From: Prevotella sp. UBA2725
GTDB lineage: Bacteria > Bacteroidota > Bacteroidia > Bacteroidales > Bacteroidaceae
Length of the DNA stretch: 61,476 nt
Direction of reading: 5' to 3'
NCBI GenBank assembly: GCA_002353825.1
Contig: DEKJ01000027.1
Location: 1 to 61,476 of the forward strand
The stretch's first letter is position 1, and each line of letters begins with the position of its first letter. This document shows, piece after piece, positions 15,720 to 25,250 of this stretch. The notes under the pieces are model-generated. The model ran no database searches. It was not told where the DNA came from and saw only the letters and a list, made by a program, of their open reading frames with translations. Position numbers and translations under genes: made by a program.

Positions 15720-16909
15720 GAATGCAGTGTTGCTAAGATGTCGTTGCAAAGCGTATAGCACTTTGTCATCATACGAGGAATGTGGAACGGACCTTTGAAG
15801 AGGTTACCCTTTGCCGGCTGTGCCACAGTGCCGTCGCGATGAAGATAGCCGTACCATTCGCCATACTCCTTGTCAGGGAAATGGGCATAGGTCCACTCAC
15901 TGATCTGACGGTGGCGATAGAGATACTCGTCATCACCCGTTGCGAGATAGGCATAAAGAGAAGCAATAATAGCCTCGCATTGCGGCCACCAGAACTTCAT
16001 ATCCTGTGAATAGTCCTGCGGTGGAAGATTCTTGCAGTCACGGAAATTGATGATACCTCCATACTCTTTATCCCATCCCCAGTCCCACGACCAGTTGAAG
16101 ATTGTCAAAGCAGTGTCGAGGAGTTTCTTGTCCCAGTTGCGGTAGCGTGCCTCCTCCATGAGGAACCACGATGTTTCGATGCAGTGACCCGGGTTAATGG
16201 TTCTCGTCATGTTCGTGTCTATGAACTCACCATTCGGTCCAACGCTCTCCAAGAGAGCCTTAAACTCGGGATGCATGAAGTAACGGCGCAGTTTCTCCAC
16301 ACTCTCGTCAATCTGCTTCGTGAGCACAGGATCATCTATGACGGCACGGATCCGTGAGCCAACATTGATGAGGATCATCACGATGCTATGACTCTGCAAC
16401 TTCACCTCCGGTTCAAACTTAGGCTCAAGAAAACCCGGCGTATTCAGGAAGCGCTGCGTATCCTCGAAAACCTGCAGGGCGCGCTGTGCATAGTTCTTGT
16501 CGCCAGTTGCAATGGCATACTCAGAGAGAGCTATGGCTGCAAAAGTTTCACTGAACACATACCGGCGCTTGCGAAGCGGCTTACCATCCTCGGTGACAGA
16601 GAAATACATGTGCCCATCCTTGTCGAAACAGTATTTCTCAAAGAAATCGATTGTACTCTTTGCTGCGTCGAGCCATTCCTGGCGATGCTCCACATTGTTA
16701 TATGCAAAGGCGCAGACGAAAGCGAAACGTCCTTGGAACCAAACGCTCTTCGTCGTGTCCATCAGTGACCCGTCGCGGTTGACGCATGTGTAGACGCCAC
16801 CATGCTTACGGTCCCAGCCATGCTCCATCCAGAACGGCATAATGTTCTCCGTGAGGTCGTGCTTATAAGAGTCGGCCCATTGCTTTAAATATTTCTCTTT
16901 ATCAATCAT
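15716..16909 (-). CDS. N-acylglucosamine 2-epimerase (AGE/RenBP family)
   Basis: The 397-residue protein has the (alpha/alpha)6-barrel signature of the AGE family, including NPGHCIETSWFLMEEA (about 239-254) and a late QCEAIIASLYAY. It interconverts N-acetylglucosamine and N-acetylmannosamine, a step used in Bacteroidota sialic-acid or ManNAc catabolism. Cellobiose 2-epimerases and mannose isomerases share the fold, so the exact substrate is inferred from context. It lacks a signal peptide and should act in the cytoplasm. It lies in the susC operon, coupled by a 4-bp overlap to the metallophosphoesterase. No N-acetylneuraminate lyase or sialidase gene is seen in the window. Confidence 0.88.
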   Translation of the reverse strand: MIDKEKYLKQWADSYKHDLTENIMPFWMEHGWDRKHGGVYTCVNRDGSLMDTTKSVWFQGRFAFVCAFAYNNVEHRQEWLDAAKSTIDFFEKYCFDKDGHMYFSVTEDGKPLRKRRYVFSETFAAIALSEYAIATGDKNYAQRALQVFEDTQRFLNTPGFLEPKFEPEVKLQSHSIVMILINVGSRIRAVIDDPVLTKQIDESVEKLRRYFMHPEFKALLESVGPNGEFIDTNMTRTINPGHCIETSWFLMEEARYRNWDKKLLDTALTIFNWSWDWGWDKEYGGIINFRDCKNLPPQDYSQDMKFWWPQCEAIIASLYAYLATGDDEYLYRHRQISEWTYAHFPDKEYGEWYGYLHRDGTVAQPAKGNLFKGPFHIPRMMTKCYTLCNDILATLHS

Positions 16910-16936
16910 AGCTATATATTTATAGAAGTTCGAATA

Positions 16937-18355
16937 TCATTTAATACTAACCGTCTTCAAATAGTTGTCTATGCCCGTCTTTAGGGCATCCCAATAGTTA
17001 TACTCGCGGACATGACACATGTCAAAGACGAAATAGCCGTCAGCCACGTTAATAATGGCATCGACACTCTTGGTAACAGCGTCACTTTGTCCACCGTTGG
17101 TAAATCCTGTGGCATTACCAACATCAGGTCCACCAATGAAGGGCACTTCACCATTGATGAGTGTCTTGCCTTGTTTGGCAAAGCCCTGCATCGTCCACTC
17201 ACCGTCACCATATATAGCATCAGTACCTGCATAGCAACCCAGGAAGATGCGGTCAAGAGACGAGAGATAGCTGTATTTCTTATAGTCGCTATTGGCCCAG
17301 CTATATGCCGAAGAAGCATCATAACTACTGCTTGCCCAGTTGACACCGCTCTCGGGCGAATAGGATGAATACCAGGCTCCAACATAGGTTGAGAACTCGA
17401 TATTCTTATTGACGGCATGCACAGCATCCGATGCGCGCTTAACAAAGTCGCAGATGGTCTTGGCACGGAAAGCTATCCAATCTTTGAAATACTTCGTACC
17501 GGTATTCTCGCTCGTTGTGGTGGTACCGGGTTTGATGACATCGTTAAAGAAATCAAGGTCGGAGACTCCCAGATACTCTTTAAACTTCTGCTGTGTATAG
17601 TCGGATACATCCGACGTGAGATTGTCGAAGCGGCAACGGTCCAGGCAGATGCCGTCCACATCGTATTGAGCAAGGTCAGTGATGATGCTGATGATATAAT
17701 CCTGTACTTCTGTGTTCACAGGATTCAGAAACTTAGTGCCATAGAAATTGGCATCTGAAGGATCTGTACTTGTCAGATCCATCTCATTGACCGGTCCGTT
17801 GGAAGTGCTGAGCGTTGTCACCCAGTCTTTCTTAGTTGCATCACGGAAGACAAGACCCTGTTCACCTAAGCCGTATGCATAGAGATTGCCACCGACGAAA
17901 GTGTTCATGCTAGCCGTCACTTTCAAGCCGAGCTTGTGAGCGATGTCAATAAAAGCCTGCAGATAGTCCCACGTAGCTGTGCGCTCGTAGAACTTATATT
18001 CGCCGCCATCAGTCCAATAGTCAAGCTTTGTCACTTCTGGGCAATGGCTGCTTTTGAAGAGCACATCACCCATCGTGGGCCGTACATCTACTATGATGTC
18101 GGTGAAGCCGGCGTTCTTGACTTTCGTAAGGTCTTCCTCTATATTTTCCTTACTGTTGGCAAAACGAGGGAAGTTGGCCGCAGCATCAATCCAGATATAA
18201 CGTGGCTTTGTGTTCACGGTCGTAGTGTCCTCGTTGCCGTCCCACGTCCATTTGCTCAAGATATCCTCGTGATCCTCCGTGCTGCAGGAGGCGAAGACGC
18301 CTCCCATGCAGCAAAGAGTCATGAGTATGATTGAAAATAACCTGTTGGTCTTCAT
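16937..18355 (-). CDS. Lipoprotein glycoside-hydrolase-like protein (GHL10-type TIM barrel)
   Basis: This 472-residue lipoprotein has a lipobox ending at Cys24 (GVFASC). The body looks like a GHL10/PF02638-type TIM barrel: IWIDAAANFPRFANSKENIEEDL near the start, IIVDVRPTMGDVLFKS (about 91-106) and the strand GICLDRCRFD (about 234-243), where acidic residues of this fold usually act. The enzyme is probably anchored on the outer membrane or cell surface and cuts a glycan, but the linkage cannot be predicted. Its gene starts 13 bp after the DUF5018 lipoprotein gene in the susC operon. Confidence 0.75.
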   Translation of the reverse strand: MKTNRLFSIILMTLCCMGGVFASCSTEDHEDILSKWTWDGNEDTTTVNTKPRYIWIDAAANFPRFANSKENIEEDLTKVKNAGFTDIIVDVRPTMGDVLFKSSHCPEVTKLDYWTDGGEYKFYERTATWDYLQAFIDIAHKLGLKVTASMNTFVGGNLYAYGLGEQGLVFRDATKKDWVTTLSTSNGPVNEMDLTSTDPSDANFYGTKFLNPVNTEVQDYIISIITDLAQYDVDGICLDRCRFDNLTSDVSDYTQQKFKEYLGVSDLDFFNDVIKPGTTTTSENTGTKYFKDWIAFRAKTICDFVKRASDAVHAVNKNIEFSTYVGAWYSSYSPESGVNWASSSYDASSAYSWANSDYKKYSYLSSLDRIFLGCYAGTDAIYGDGEWTMQGFAKQGKTLINGEVPFIGGPDVGNATGFTNGGQSDAVTKSVDAIINVADGYFVFDMCHVREYNYWDALKTGIDNYLKTVSIK

Positions 18356-18368
18356 ACTATCGATGTTT

Positions 18369-20054
18369 TTATTTCTTAATACAGTCTACCTGTATGCCAC
18401 CAAACGACAGGTGAGTGTTGGAAGCATAGAAGATATAAAGGAAGTAACCGTCATCGGAAGGTGTAATAAGCACATCCGCAAAGCGGCCGTCACTGGCATA
18501 GCCCACCGAACCGAAATCATCAGGAATGGTATAAGCATACTTCAGCATTGCACTACCATCCGTTGTTCCAGTGACTGAAGCCGGACTGCTGGCATCGTAG
18601 AGATAGAGATGACCGGTTAAACCCCAGTCGGGCCAGTAACCCATTTCGAAGAGTGCAAGATAACGTGCATTGTTGAACGGACGCACATCGACGGCTGCTG
18701 TATTGTAGCCCCAGGCACTACCGCCGGTGTCTTGTACAAGATTTGCAGGCGTCTTCCAGTCGGAAAGATAGTACATCTGACAATTGCCACTCTGGTAGTA
18801 GTCGACGATGGAACCGCTCTTACCTTCAGCATCCACAGCCACGACCTTAGCAGCATCGTCCTGACCGCCCCAGGCAGCAGGCATGGACATGAGGATATTC
18901 TCTGGACTACCAACTTGACCGTCCTTCACAATCCAACGGATAGCATTCGTGCAACTGTACGGAGTAGCCGTGATGACAGCATTGCTGTTCAGATCACCCT
19001 GCACATGCAGACGTGCACCGATACCCACTCCGAGACCGTTGGCATAAGAAATAAGCTTTGTAGGAGTCTTCGTCACATCATTGGTCTTATAAATATTGAG
19101 TGTCTGACCATTGTCAGCATAGTTGCAAATCAACATGTTGCCTGCATTGTCACTTGTGATGGCGCCCGTGGCTTTGGCATCACCTAAAACAATTGTTCCT
19201 ACCTTTGAACCTGTAGCCTTGCGGAAATACTGCGGAGTGCTGCCGTCGCCTAAGTTGAGAACGACATAGTTGCCGATACATGCCAGGGTTGGATGGATAG
19301 AATTCGGATCAGATACACCAAGCGTCGTCATGTCGTTGACAAACAGCTCTGTCTCACTGCCTGTACGATAGCCATTGTCGATCTTCGGCGGTATCTGCTT
19401 CATCACCTTATAAACCGACTTGTTCACGCCATTATCTGCCGTAACCGTAAACTCAAAGCCATCATTGAAGTTGTGAGGAACTGAGGGATCCGGTGAGATC
19501 GTGGCATGAGGGTCAAGCACAACATCAGCTGTCATCTCAGACAGGTCACCAGCCGTGACAAGCGAAATAGTCTTGGCATCCTCGTCGATGACACCCGTAA
19601 GGTCGCCCGGCTCAGCCATGAAACTCTTGATGGCGCACTTGTTCAGGTGCGTGAGCTGACCGGAGATCGTGATCTTCTTCTGCTCGCCATAAGGATTAGT
19701 ATACGTGAACTCGTTCTTCTTCGTAAGGTCGAGCACGCCCAAGCCCGGTGAGAGGAAGCAGTTGTTCTCCAACTTGGCTGTCACCTTCATCGCCTTCATG
19801 TCCTCGGAAGGGACATAGTCGCTCTCTTCCGGATAATAATAAGGAATAGGAATGACATAATCGGTAGTCTCTGAAGAAGTTGTGGACAATTGAGCCGCCA
19901 ACTTATCCTGATAGGTGCCACTCGTGAAATAAGCCGACAAGCTGGTGATACCCTCACGGTTGGCTGTAGGAGCGACGTTCTCTTCGTCAGCACAGCCTGT
20001 GAAAGCAAGCGCCATGGCAAGTATCAGTCCGGTATTTAATATCTTAGTTTTCAT
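18369..20054 (-). CDS. DUF5018-containing surface lipoprotein (SusE/F-like position)
   Basis: The 561-residue product starts MKTKILNTGLILAMALAFTGC with the lipidated cysteine at 21. It resembles DUF5018-containing lipoproteins, with an N-terminal Ig-like part and a C-terminal part rich in repeated beta strands, perhaps a propeller (about residues 240-560). Proteins in this position, right after susC and susD, often bind glycan at the cell surface. The start at 20054 is preferred over 20063, which adds three residues before a normal signal peptide. The gaps to its neighbours are 33 and 13 bp. The ligand is unknown. Confidence 0.75.
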   Translation of the reverse strand: MKTKILNTGLILAMALAFTGCADEENVAPTANREGITSLSAYFTSGTYQDKLAAQLSTTSSETTDYVIPIPYYYPEESDYVPSEDMKAMKVTAKLENNCFLSPGLGVLDLTKKNEFTYTNPYGEQKKITISGQLTHLNKCAIKSFMAEPGDLTGVIDEDAKTISLVTAGDLSEMTADVVLDPHATISPDPSVPHNFNDGFEFTVTADNGVNKSVYKVMKQIPPKIDNGYRTGSETELFVNDMTTLGVSDPNSIHPTLACIGNYVVLNLGDGSTPQYFRKATGSKVGTIVLGDAKATGAITSDNAGNMLICNYADNGQTLNIYKTNDVTKTPTKLISYANGLGVGIGARLHVQGDLNSNAVITATPYSCTNAIRWIVKDGQVGSPENILMSMPAAWGGQDDAAKVVAVDAEGKSGSIVDYYQSGNCQMYYLSDWKTPANLVQDTGGSAWGYNTAAVDVRPFNNARYLALFEMGYWPDWGLTGHLYLYDASSPASVTGTTDGSAMLKYAYTIPDDFGSVGYASDGRFADVLITPSDDGYFLYIFYASNTHLSFGGIQVDCIKK

Positions 20055-20087
20055 AATTGACAATCTTGTTAATTGTATGAATAAATA

Positions 20088-21728
20088 CTACTTCCACTCA
20101 CTGAACTGCTCAATATCCTTGTTGTTGTTGAGTTCTTTCTCAGGGATTGGCAAACGGTTCATCTTAGCAGGATAATTAAGATTCTCATCGTCTACATCTA
20201 CATAAGTATAGCGGAACTTTCCTTCAGCCAGTTTCTCAATCTTCAAGCCATGGCGCCGGATACCCGTGAAGGCTGATGTAGCGAGCCCCCAACGGCGCAT
20301 GTCCCAATAGTAGAGCCCTTCATAGGCAAGCTCCACTTTACGCTCATGACGCAGTGCCTCGTCACTATAGCTCTTGATGCCAGGGAGACCTACACGAGAA
20401 CGGACCTGATTGATCAATTCTACAGCTTTCGTATCGTCACCAAGATTATGGCAAGCCTCTGCCTCATTGAGCAGCACCTCAGCAAGACGGAAAGCGACCC
20501 ACGGCTGGGTAGAGTTCTGCGTGATGCTGAAATCGTGATTCTCGTCTACGAGCTTACGCAGATAGTAGCCGGTCGTAGTGCGGCCTTCCGTAACAGCATC
20601 GGTCTTCCATGTAGCCCAGCCATCCGTTCCGTCGACATAAGGCTCAATGGTACGCTTGCGCCACGATGCACCATTGTAAAGGATCGTAGCCTGGAAGCGC
20701 GGCTCAAGCTCGTCATAAGGCGGGTTCTCCAATGTACCTTCGGTCGTGTGCCATGTGGACCAGTCCACCTTTGAACCGTCGGATTTTTCATACTCTTCGA
20801 CCATATCCTGTGTCGGTGTACCGTAACCACCATACATCGTCATACCGGCCTTCTTGTGATCACCACCCGGTGCGTAGTAGCCGTCGAAGTTGTGCGTCAC
20901 GCTGGCATCGGCGCTGTAAGAGTACATGTAGATTGCCTCCGTGTTACCCGATGCCTTGAATGCATCGGCATAATTGGCCGTGAGCTTATAACCCATGGAC
21001 GTCACGGCCTCAGCAGCTTCTTTTACTGCTTTCCAGTTCTTGCAGTACAGCATGGCACGCGACATGAGCGCATAAGCCGCTCCACTCGTCAGGCGACCGT
21101 TGTTTGTCGTAGAGTTAGGCAGGTTCTGACCGGCATAGAGCAGATCCTCATAGACGTAGTTCCAACAGTCGTCGGCTGTATCGAGTGCATGATCAGTGGT
21201 AATCTTTGAGAGATCATCATCATAAATGATTGCCTGGCCATAGCGCTTGAGAAGCTCGAAATAGTACATACCGCGGAAGAATCTCAGCTCACCTTCATAC
21301 TGCTTCTTGACCGACTCGTCAAAGGAACTGTTCTTGAGTTTGGCCAATGCCTCGTTCACACGGCGAATCTCTTCATAAGTCGTCTCCCATACACCCATAT
21401 AAGTATCAGTGTAGCTTGGGGTAAGAACGATACCGCCATAGGAAATCTCGTTAGGGATGTAGCATTCGGCATTGTAGTTCATATTGCCGTACTTGAACTC
21501 ATCAGTCAGTCCTTCCGTCAAACCCGCTAGGCACTGATAGCTGCTGAAACTGCCCAGGTAAGGAATGTCGGCATAGAAATAGTTGATGGCCAGCTCAGCG
21601 TATTTTGTATTACTCCACACCAACTTGTCACTGGCCTGATCGGTAGGGTCAATGTCAAGGAAACTGTTGCAGGAGGTCAGCCCTGAAGCAGCGATGAGGA
21701 GACTTGCAATAATATATCTCGTTTTCAT
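20088..21728 (-). CDS. SusD/RagB-family glycan-binding lipoprotein (first pair)
   Basis: The 546-residue protein has a lipoprotein signal (GLTSC, Cys20) followed by NSFLDIDP, the usual SusD N-terminus. Tetratricopeptide-like helices and a C-terminal RagB/SusD domain follow, with RLAEVLLNEAEA (about 412-423) and RHERKVELAYEGLYYWDMRRWG (about 465-486). It should sit on the outer surface and cap the SusC transporter encoded just upstream (gap 40 bp) as the lid that captures oligosaccharides. It is the second gene of the seven-gene operon. Confidence 0.94.
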   Translation of the reverse strand: MKTRYIIASLLIAASGLTSCNSFLDIDPTDQASDKLVWSNTKYAELAINYFYADIPYLGSFSSYQCLAGLTEGLTDEFKYGNMNYNAECYIPNEISYGGIVLTPSYTDTYMGVWETTYEEIRRVNEALAKLKNSSFDESVKKQYEGELRFFRGMYYFELLKRYGQAIIYDDDLSKITTDHALDTADDCWNYVYEDLLYAGQNLPNSTTNNGRLTSGAAYALMSRAMLYCKNWKAVKEAAEAVTSMGYKLTANYADAFKASGNTEAIYMYSYSADASVTHNFDGYYAPGGDHKKAGMTMYGGYGTPTQDMVEEYEKSDGSKVDWSTWHTTEGTLENPPYDELEPRFQATILYNGASWRKRTIEPYVDGTDGWATWKTDAVTEGRTTTGYYLRKLVDENHDFSITQNSTQPWVAFRLAEVLLNEAEACHNLGDDTKAVELINQVRSRVGLPGIKSYSDEALRHERKVELAYEGLYYWDMRRWGLATSAFTGIRRHGLKIEKLAEGKFRYTYVDVDDENLNYPAKMNRLPIPEKELNNNKDIEQFSEWK

Positions 21729-21768
21729 AATAAGCTGTTTTAATAGTTTAGAACGTGATATCTACATC

Positions 21769-24700
21769 TTAGAACGTGAGGTTTACACCACCCATAAAAG
21801 TGCGTTGTTGTGGATAATAACCGTTGTTTACACGAGGCGATTCAGGATCAACACCGGTAGGAAGACTGTCGATGGTGAACAGGTTAGAACCCTCTACATA
21901 GAGACGGATAGTCTGGATACCAATAGCAGCAGTCCATGTCTTGGGCAACGTGTAACCGAACTGCAGGGTCTTCAGCCTCACATAGTCACCTTTCATGTTC
22001 CAGAAACTTGACGCCAGACCGTTGTTGCCGCCGTGAGAGACGGTTCCGAGCGTGATGCGCGGGTACTTAGCGTTGGGATTGTCCTCACTGTAAGAGTTCT
22101 GTACCAGCCAAAGCGGAGAGTTGGCACCCTCCTTGAAAGTCTGGCTCCAGACAGTATTGTCGTCGTAACCATTATAATAGGTACCGAGCAGTGAGACGTC
22201 AAACTTGAAGCCGCCAGTGAACTGAGCATTGAGATCGAAACCGTTCCAGCTTGCACTGAGGTTCAGACCAGCCATAATCTTCGGGCGGTTGCTGCGGCCG
22301 AAACGGCCTCTGTCCTGCTCATCAATGACACCGTCACCATTAAGGTCCTTGTATTTGATGTCACCAACATTGGGTCGCGTGCCATACCAAGCTGAGTTGG
22401 TGATCTCCTCTTCTGAACGGTAGAGGCCATCAGCAAGCCAGATATAAGTGGCATCAACATCTGTACCCACTACTTTACGCCACTCTTGCGTGTTAGGATC
22501 ATCGGGATAGCGGAGCCACTTGCTTGTTGCCCAGGTCATATTGAGGCTGGCTGAATAGTGGAAAGGCTTGCCGCCAAGATTAAACTTGTTGCGATGCGAC
22601 ACAGTCCACTCAAGTCCGTAGTTGCAATAACGGTTATAGTTGGCGTAAGTGGTATAATAGCCACCCATAGACGGCGCCTTATCACCTCCCATGTAAGTGA
22701 GGATATCATAGTTAAGATTATAGAACCAGTCGAATGACAGTCCGAGCTTGCCGTCCCACAAAGTAGCGTCAAAGCCGGCATTGGTAGAGCGTGTCTTTGC
22801 CCAAGTCAGATTAGGATTGGCAACACCTGAGGTATAGAGTGAACTGACGGTATTTCCGCCAATGACACGATTAGCCCCGAAAGAATAAGTGCTCAGGAAG
22901 GAGTAAGCTGTCACATCGTCATTACCCAACAGGCCGATAGAAGCACGAAGCTTCAAATCGTTGAGCCATGAGTGCGTGCTCTCCATGAACTTTTCGTTAG
23001 AGATACGCCAACCAGCAGAGAACGAAGGGAAGAAACCCCAACGTTTGCCCGACACGTTGCCGCTGAACTTGTAGGAACCATCGTAACGGCCACTGAACTC
23101 TGCAAGATAGGTATCGGCATAATCATATTTCAGACGGAACACATAACCGGCTGTGCGTGTATGGCCACTGTATCCACTGATAGGACCATCTTTGATAGCT
23201 GTACCTAAGCTAAGCTCGGGGAGCTCTGCAAACGGAACTTTATAGGCATAAGCTGACATAGAACTCGACTTATAATCCCGACCTTCCACGAGGAGCATAG
23301 CATCAACATTGTGCTTCCCGAACTTACGGGCGAACTCAGCACTCAGCTGACCAACAAGCTGCTCTGTGGTGTACTGTCCATCTGCAACATGATTAAGATT
23401 GGAGGAGACGTCACGCGGGTCTTCCAACAATGTGAAGTTGCCGGAGGAGAGATCCTTTGCATAGGTCTGATAAGGAGTATCCAGATTCTTGCTCTTAGAG
23501 GAGAGATAGTCGTAGGATCCCGTTGCTTTCAGTTTCAAACCCGGCAGCCATGGTGCAGCATATTCAACAGAGAGGTTTGTGTTGACCTCTGCTCCACGCG
23601 TCTTCTTATAACCTGAGTTGTAGATAGCTGCCAACGGACTGTAAGCCACTGAAGCATTGTTAGGAACCGTAGCTGTGTAGAGGCCGTTCCAAGTTTCTGG
23701 CAGATAGGGACGCATCATGATGGCCTGATGGCCGATAGAAAGCCAACCTACCTCTCCACTACTCTCACTTCCGTCATCAGCACCTCCTGAAGCATAGCCA
23801 GGGGTATGTTTGCGTGTTACGGTACCTACAGTTCCTAACTTAATAGTCCAGTCTCTATTTACTTTAGCAGTGATATTTGTACGGAGATTGTAGCGACGAT
23901 AATCGAAGTTGTCGATATTACCCTTCTGATTCATAAAACCGCCACCTATATAATAGCTAACGTCCTCGTTACCACCTTGCAACGAGACGTTGTGCTTCAT
24001 ATTGGTACCCGTACCGAACACCTTACCTATATAGTCCACATTGTCCCAACCATCAGTAGGATCGCCGTTGAGCATGGCCTCGATATTTGCTTTTGTAAAC
24101 ACAGGCGTATAGTCGGCCTTGCTCGTCACGGTACCATTAGCAAGTTTATCCATATAGTCGGCCATATTATAATAGTAAGCAAACTCAGAGCCGTTCATAA
24201 ACTTCGGGAAATTAGCATTGACAGAGATACCATACTGTCCATTGTAGCTTACCTGCGGCTTGCCTTTGTGGCCGCTCTTCGTAGTGACAATAATAACACC
24301 ACCAGCGGCGTTCAAACCATAGACGGCTGCGGCCGATCCGTCCTTCAGTACAGACACGCTCTCGATATCGTTAGGGTCAACATCACTGATGGAGCGCGGC
24401 ATACCATCTACAATATAAAGAGGAGCATACTGCGAACCACGGATACGCAAGCTTGCCTGGTCATCGCCCGGCTCTCCTGAAGTCTGAACTGACGACAGGC
24501 CCGGCAATTTACCACCGAGAAGGCTGGACACATTGGTCGACGGGCCTTTCAGCAGTTCATCCCCACGCATGGCGGAAACAGCACCTGTCAGCGACTGCTT
24601 CTTTACTGAGCCATAACCAACGACAACAACGTCGTTGAGCGTAGAGGCTTCGTCCTGCATAGAAACATTGATAAAGCTGCGGCCGTTAACTTTAACCGAC

Positions 24701-24972
24701 TGCTGCTTCATACCAACAAAAGAGAAAATAAGAACATCCTTTCCCGATGCCTTAATAGAGAAAGATCCATTCAGGTCTGTAACACTCCCCACACCGGTAG
24801 TACCACTTACCTGTACACTCACACCCGGCAAAAGGTCGCCAGCAGCGTCTCTCACCGTTCCTTTCACGACATTCTGGGCTGCTGAAGGTAGAATTGTCCA
24901 AAAGAGCATCCCCAGCATCAGCGTGAAAGCCTTTGCAAGCTTTGAAAGCTTTGTTTTTGATAGGTGTTCCAT
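21769..24972 (-). CDS. SusC/RagA-family TonB-dependent outer-membrane transporter (first pair)
   Basis: The 1067-residue protein has a signal peptide ending near SAAQ. A carboxypeptidase-regulatory-like domain follows (VKGTVRDAAGDLLPGVSV), then a TonB plug (GKLPGLSSVQTSGEPG..., LYIVDGMPR, IESVSVLKDGSAAAVYG) and a 22-strand barrel ending in phenylalanine. It imports oligosaccharides bound by the partner SusD using TonB energy. It is the first gene of the minus-strand operon and is preceded by a good promoter in the divergent intergenic region. The N-terminus is not the extended type used for signalling to an anti-sigma factor. Confidence 0.95.
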   Translation of the reverse strand: MEHLSKTKLSKLAKAFTLMLGMLFWTILPSAAQNVVKGTVRDAAGDLLPGVSVQVSGTTGVGSVTDLNGSFSIKASGKDVLIFSFVGMKQQSVKVNGRSFINVSMQDEASTLNDVVVVGYGSVKKQSLTGAVSAMRGDELLKGPSTNVSSLLGGKLPGLSSVQTSGEPGDDQASLRIRGSQYAPLYIVDGMPRSISDVDPNDIESVSVLKDGSAAAVYGLNAAGGVIIVTTKSGHKGKPQVSYNGQYGISVNANFPKFMNGSEFAYYYNMADYMDKLANGTVTSKADYTPVFTKANIEAMLNGDPTDGWDNVDYIGKVFGTGTNMKHNVSLQGGNEDVSYYIGGGFMNQKGNIDNFDYRRYNLRTNITAKVNRDWTIKLGTVGTVTRKHTPGYASGGADDGSESSGEVGWLSIGHQAIMMRPYLPETWNGLYTATVPNNASVAYSPLAAIYNSGYKKTRGAEVNTNLSVEYAAPWLPGLKLKATGSYDYLSSKSKNLDTPYQTYAKDLSSGNFTLLEDPRDVSSNLNHVADGQYTTEQLVGQLSAEFARKFGKHNVDAMLLVEGRDYKSSSMSAYAYKVPFAELPELSLGTAIKDGPISGYSGHTRTAGYVFRLKYDYADTYLAEFSGRYDGSYKFSGNVSGKRWGFFPSFSAGWRISNEKFMESTHSWLNDLKLRASIGLLGNDDVTAYSFLSTYSFGANRVIGGNTVSSLYTSGVANPNLTWAKTRSTNAGFDATLWDGKLGLSFDWFYNLNYDILTYMGGDKAPSMGGYYTTYANYNRYCNYGLEWTVSHRNKFNLGGKPFHYSASLNMTWATSKWLRYPDDPNTQEWRKVVGTDVDATYIWLADGLYRSEEEITNSAWYGTRPNVGDIKYKDLNGDGVIDEQDRGRFGRSNRPKIMAGLNLSASWNGFDLNAQFTGGFKFDVSLLGTYYNGYDDNTVWSQTFKEGANSPLWLVQNSYSEDNPNAKYPRITLGTVSHGGNNGLASSFWNMKGDYVRLKTLQFGYTLPKTWTAAIGIQTIRLYVEGSNLFTIDSLPTGVDPESPRVNNGYYPQQRTFMGGVNLTF

Positions 24973-25056
24973 TGACTTTTAAATTTAATGGGTTATTATT
25001 ATGATTGCTTTACGAACTCAAAAGACTACTTAACTGTTTAGTACATTAACCAAGCG

Positions 25057-25088
25057 CAAAAATAACAAATATATCTTTATCTTCCAAA
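25057..25088 (-). promoter_or_regulatory. Promoter of the minus-strand susC operon
   Basis: Read on the minus strand, TTTG (25088-25085) is followed after 20 bp by TATTTTTG (25064-25057), matching TAnnTTTG. It would drive the operon that begins at 24972. A second possible -7 box (TATATTTG, 25073-25066) overlaps it. Confidence 0.65.
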
Positions 25089-25135
25089 TAATTTAGAAGA
25101 TATTTTCTCTAGAATATAAAAATATTAAGTAAATC

Positions 25136-25187
25136 TTGCGTATTTGAGAAAATTATAGTAAATTGCAGCCGATTTGCAAGGAGCATA
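25136..25187 (+). promoter_or_regulatory. Promoter and shared regulatory element of the GH20 operon
   Basis: TTG (25136-25138), a 20-bp spacer and TAAATTG (25159-25165) form the promoter. The block starting TTGCGTATTTGAGAAA and running to GAGCAT is nearly repeated before the second susC gene (31307-31356), including TTGCAG at the -7 site. The shared bases extend beyond core promoter elements, which suggests one regulator for both transcription units. Confidence 0.6.
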
Positions 25188-25250
25188 TCATGGAGGTAAT
25201 GATTAAACACATTATTATATATAAAATAAAAACAAAATTAAGATACAGGT

